Shown piece after piece: positions 6,142 to 6,244 of a stretch of DNA of 6,244 nucleotides. This stretch comes from VFHP01 sp964443385 (GTDB taxonomy: Bacteria > Chloroflexota > Dehalococcoidia > Lucifugimonadales > UBA2985), in NCBI GenBank assembly GCA_964443385.1, contig CAYUCO010000036.1, positions 1 to 6,244 of the forward strand, read 5' to 3'. How positions within the stretch are numbered: the stretch's first letter is position 1; the number at the start of each line of letters is the position of its first letter. The translations under genes and the position numbers were made by a program. Under the pieces are notes generated by a model. That model saw nothing but the letters and a program-made list of their open reading frames with translations. It did not search any database and was not told the DNA's origin.

Positions 6142-6244
6142 TCAACGATTTATCATCATAGTGGCAGTATTTTCAAAGTAGTTTAGCATGATTGCATGGT
6201 CTTCTGATGAGATGCTCATTAAATCCAGGGCAGCTTTCATATGC
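6142..6244 (-). CDS. Probable C-terminal tail of an upstream gene, cut by window edge
   Basis: Reading down from 6243 gives 33 codons and then TGA at 6144-6142. The tail contains DLMSISSEDHAIMLNYFEN and ends TMMINR, an amphipathic helix of natural-looking composition. It could be the last helix of a helical domain (for example the end of a MarR-type regulator), but 33 codons are too few to assign a family. An open frame of this length can also occur by chance, so both the gene and its identity are uncertain. No clear terminator hairpin follows its stop. Confidence 0.45.
   Translation of the reverse strand, partial: HMKAALDLMSISSEDHAIMLNYFENTATMMINR

Noticed and set aside
6112..6160. Terminator hairpin after the upstream partial gene
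   Set aside because: Only 4-5 base stems overlapping the stop codon can be drawn (for example TTGA-TTCA-TCAA); too weak to call.

Overview
The window looks like chromosomal DNA from a free-living bacterium of roughly 40% GC (judged by eye). All supported genes lie on the minus strand, so it is described right to left. The DUF1800 / DUF1501 pair, the six-bladed NHL propeller and the lipoprotein with CxRDxG...PDP repeats resemble proteins I associate with marine Chloroflexota (SAR202 / Dehalococcoidia-like lineages) and some Actinobacteria. That assignment is inference from protein style; there is no rRNA or marker gene here.

Layout: (a) 6244-6142, probable C-terminal tail of an upstream gene; (b) 6141-6014, an intergenic leader with a perfect TATAAT -10 box and a strong ribosome binding site; (c) 6013-710, six tightly packed genes that look like one operon: DUF1800 protein, DUF1501 protein, NHL-repeat propeller, MNT-type nucleotidyltransferase-like protein, HEPN-domain protein, and an EamA/DMT-type ten-helix transporter. 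Gaps are 27, 31, about 18-33, an overlap of 8 (or 23), and 16 bases; (d) 709-600, a short intergenic region with a candidate promoter and a perfect AT-rich palindrome; (e) 599-1, a lipoprotein gene running off the left edge.

How they may work together: DUF1800 and DUF1501 proteins are a well-known co-occurring pair, the second related to the alkaline phosphatase/sulfatase fold, but their joint substrate is not established. Here neither has a signal peptide, and the propeller beside them has none either, so the trio looks cytoplasmic or uses an unrecognised export route. The MNT/HEPN pair resembles a toxin-antitoxin or nucleotide-transfer pair, but both partners have lost the residues expected for catalysis, so a structural or regulatory role is as likely. 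The transporter closes the operon. There is no CRISPR array, insertion sequence, tRNA or rRNA, and no gene-free stretch longer than about 130 bases.
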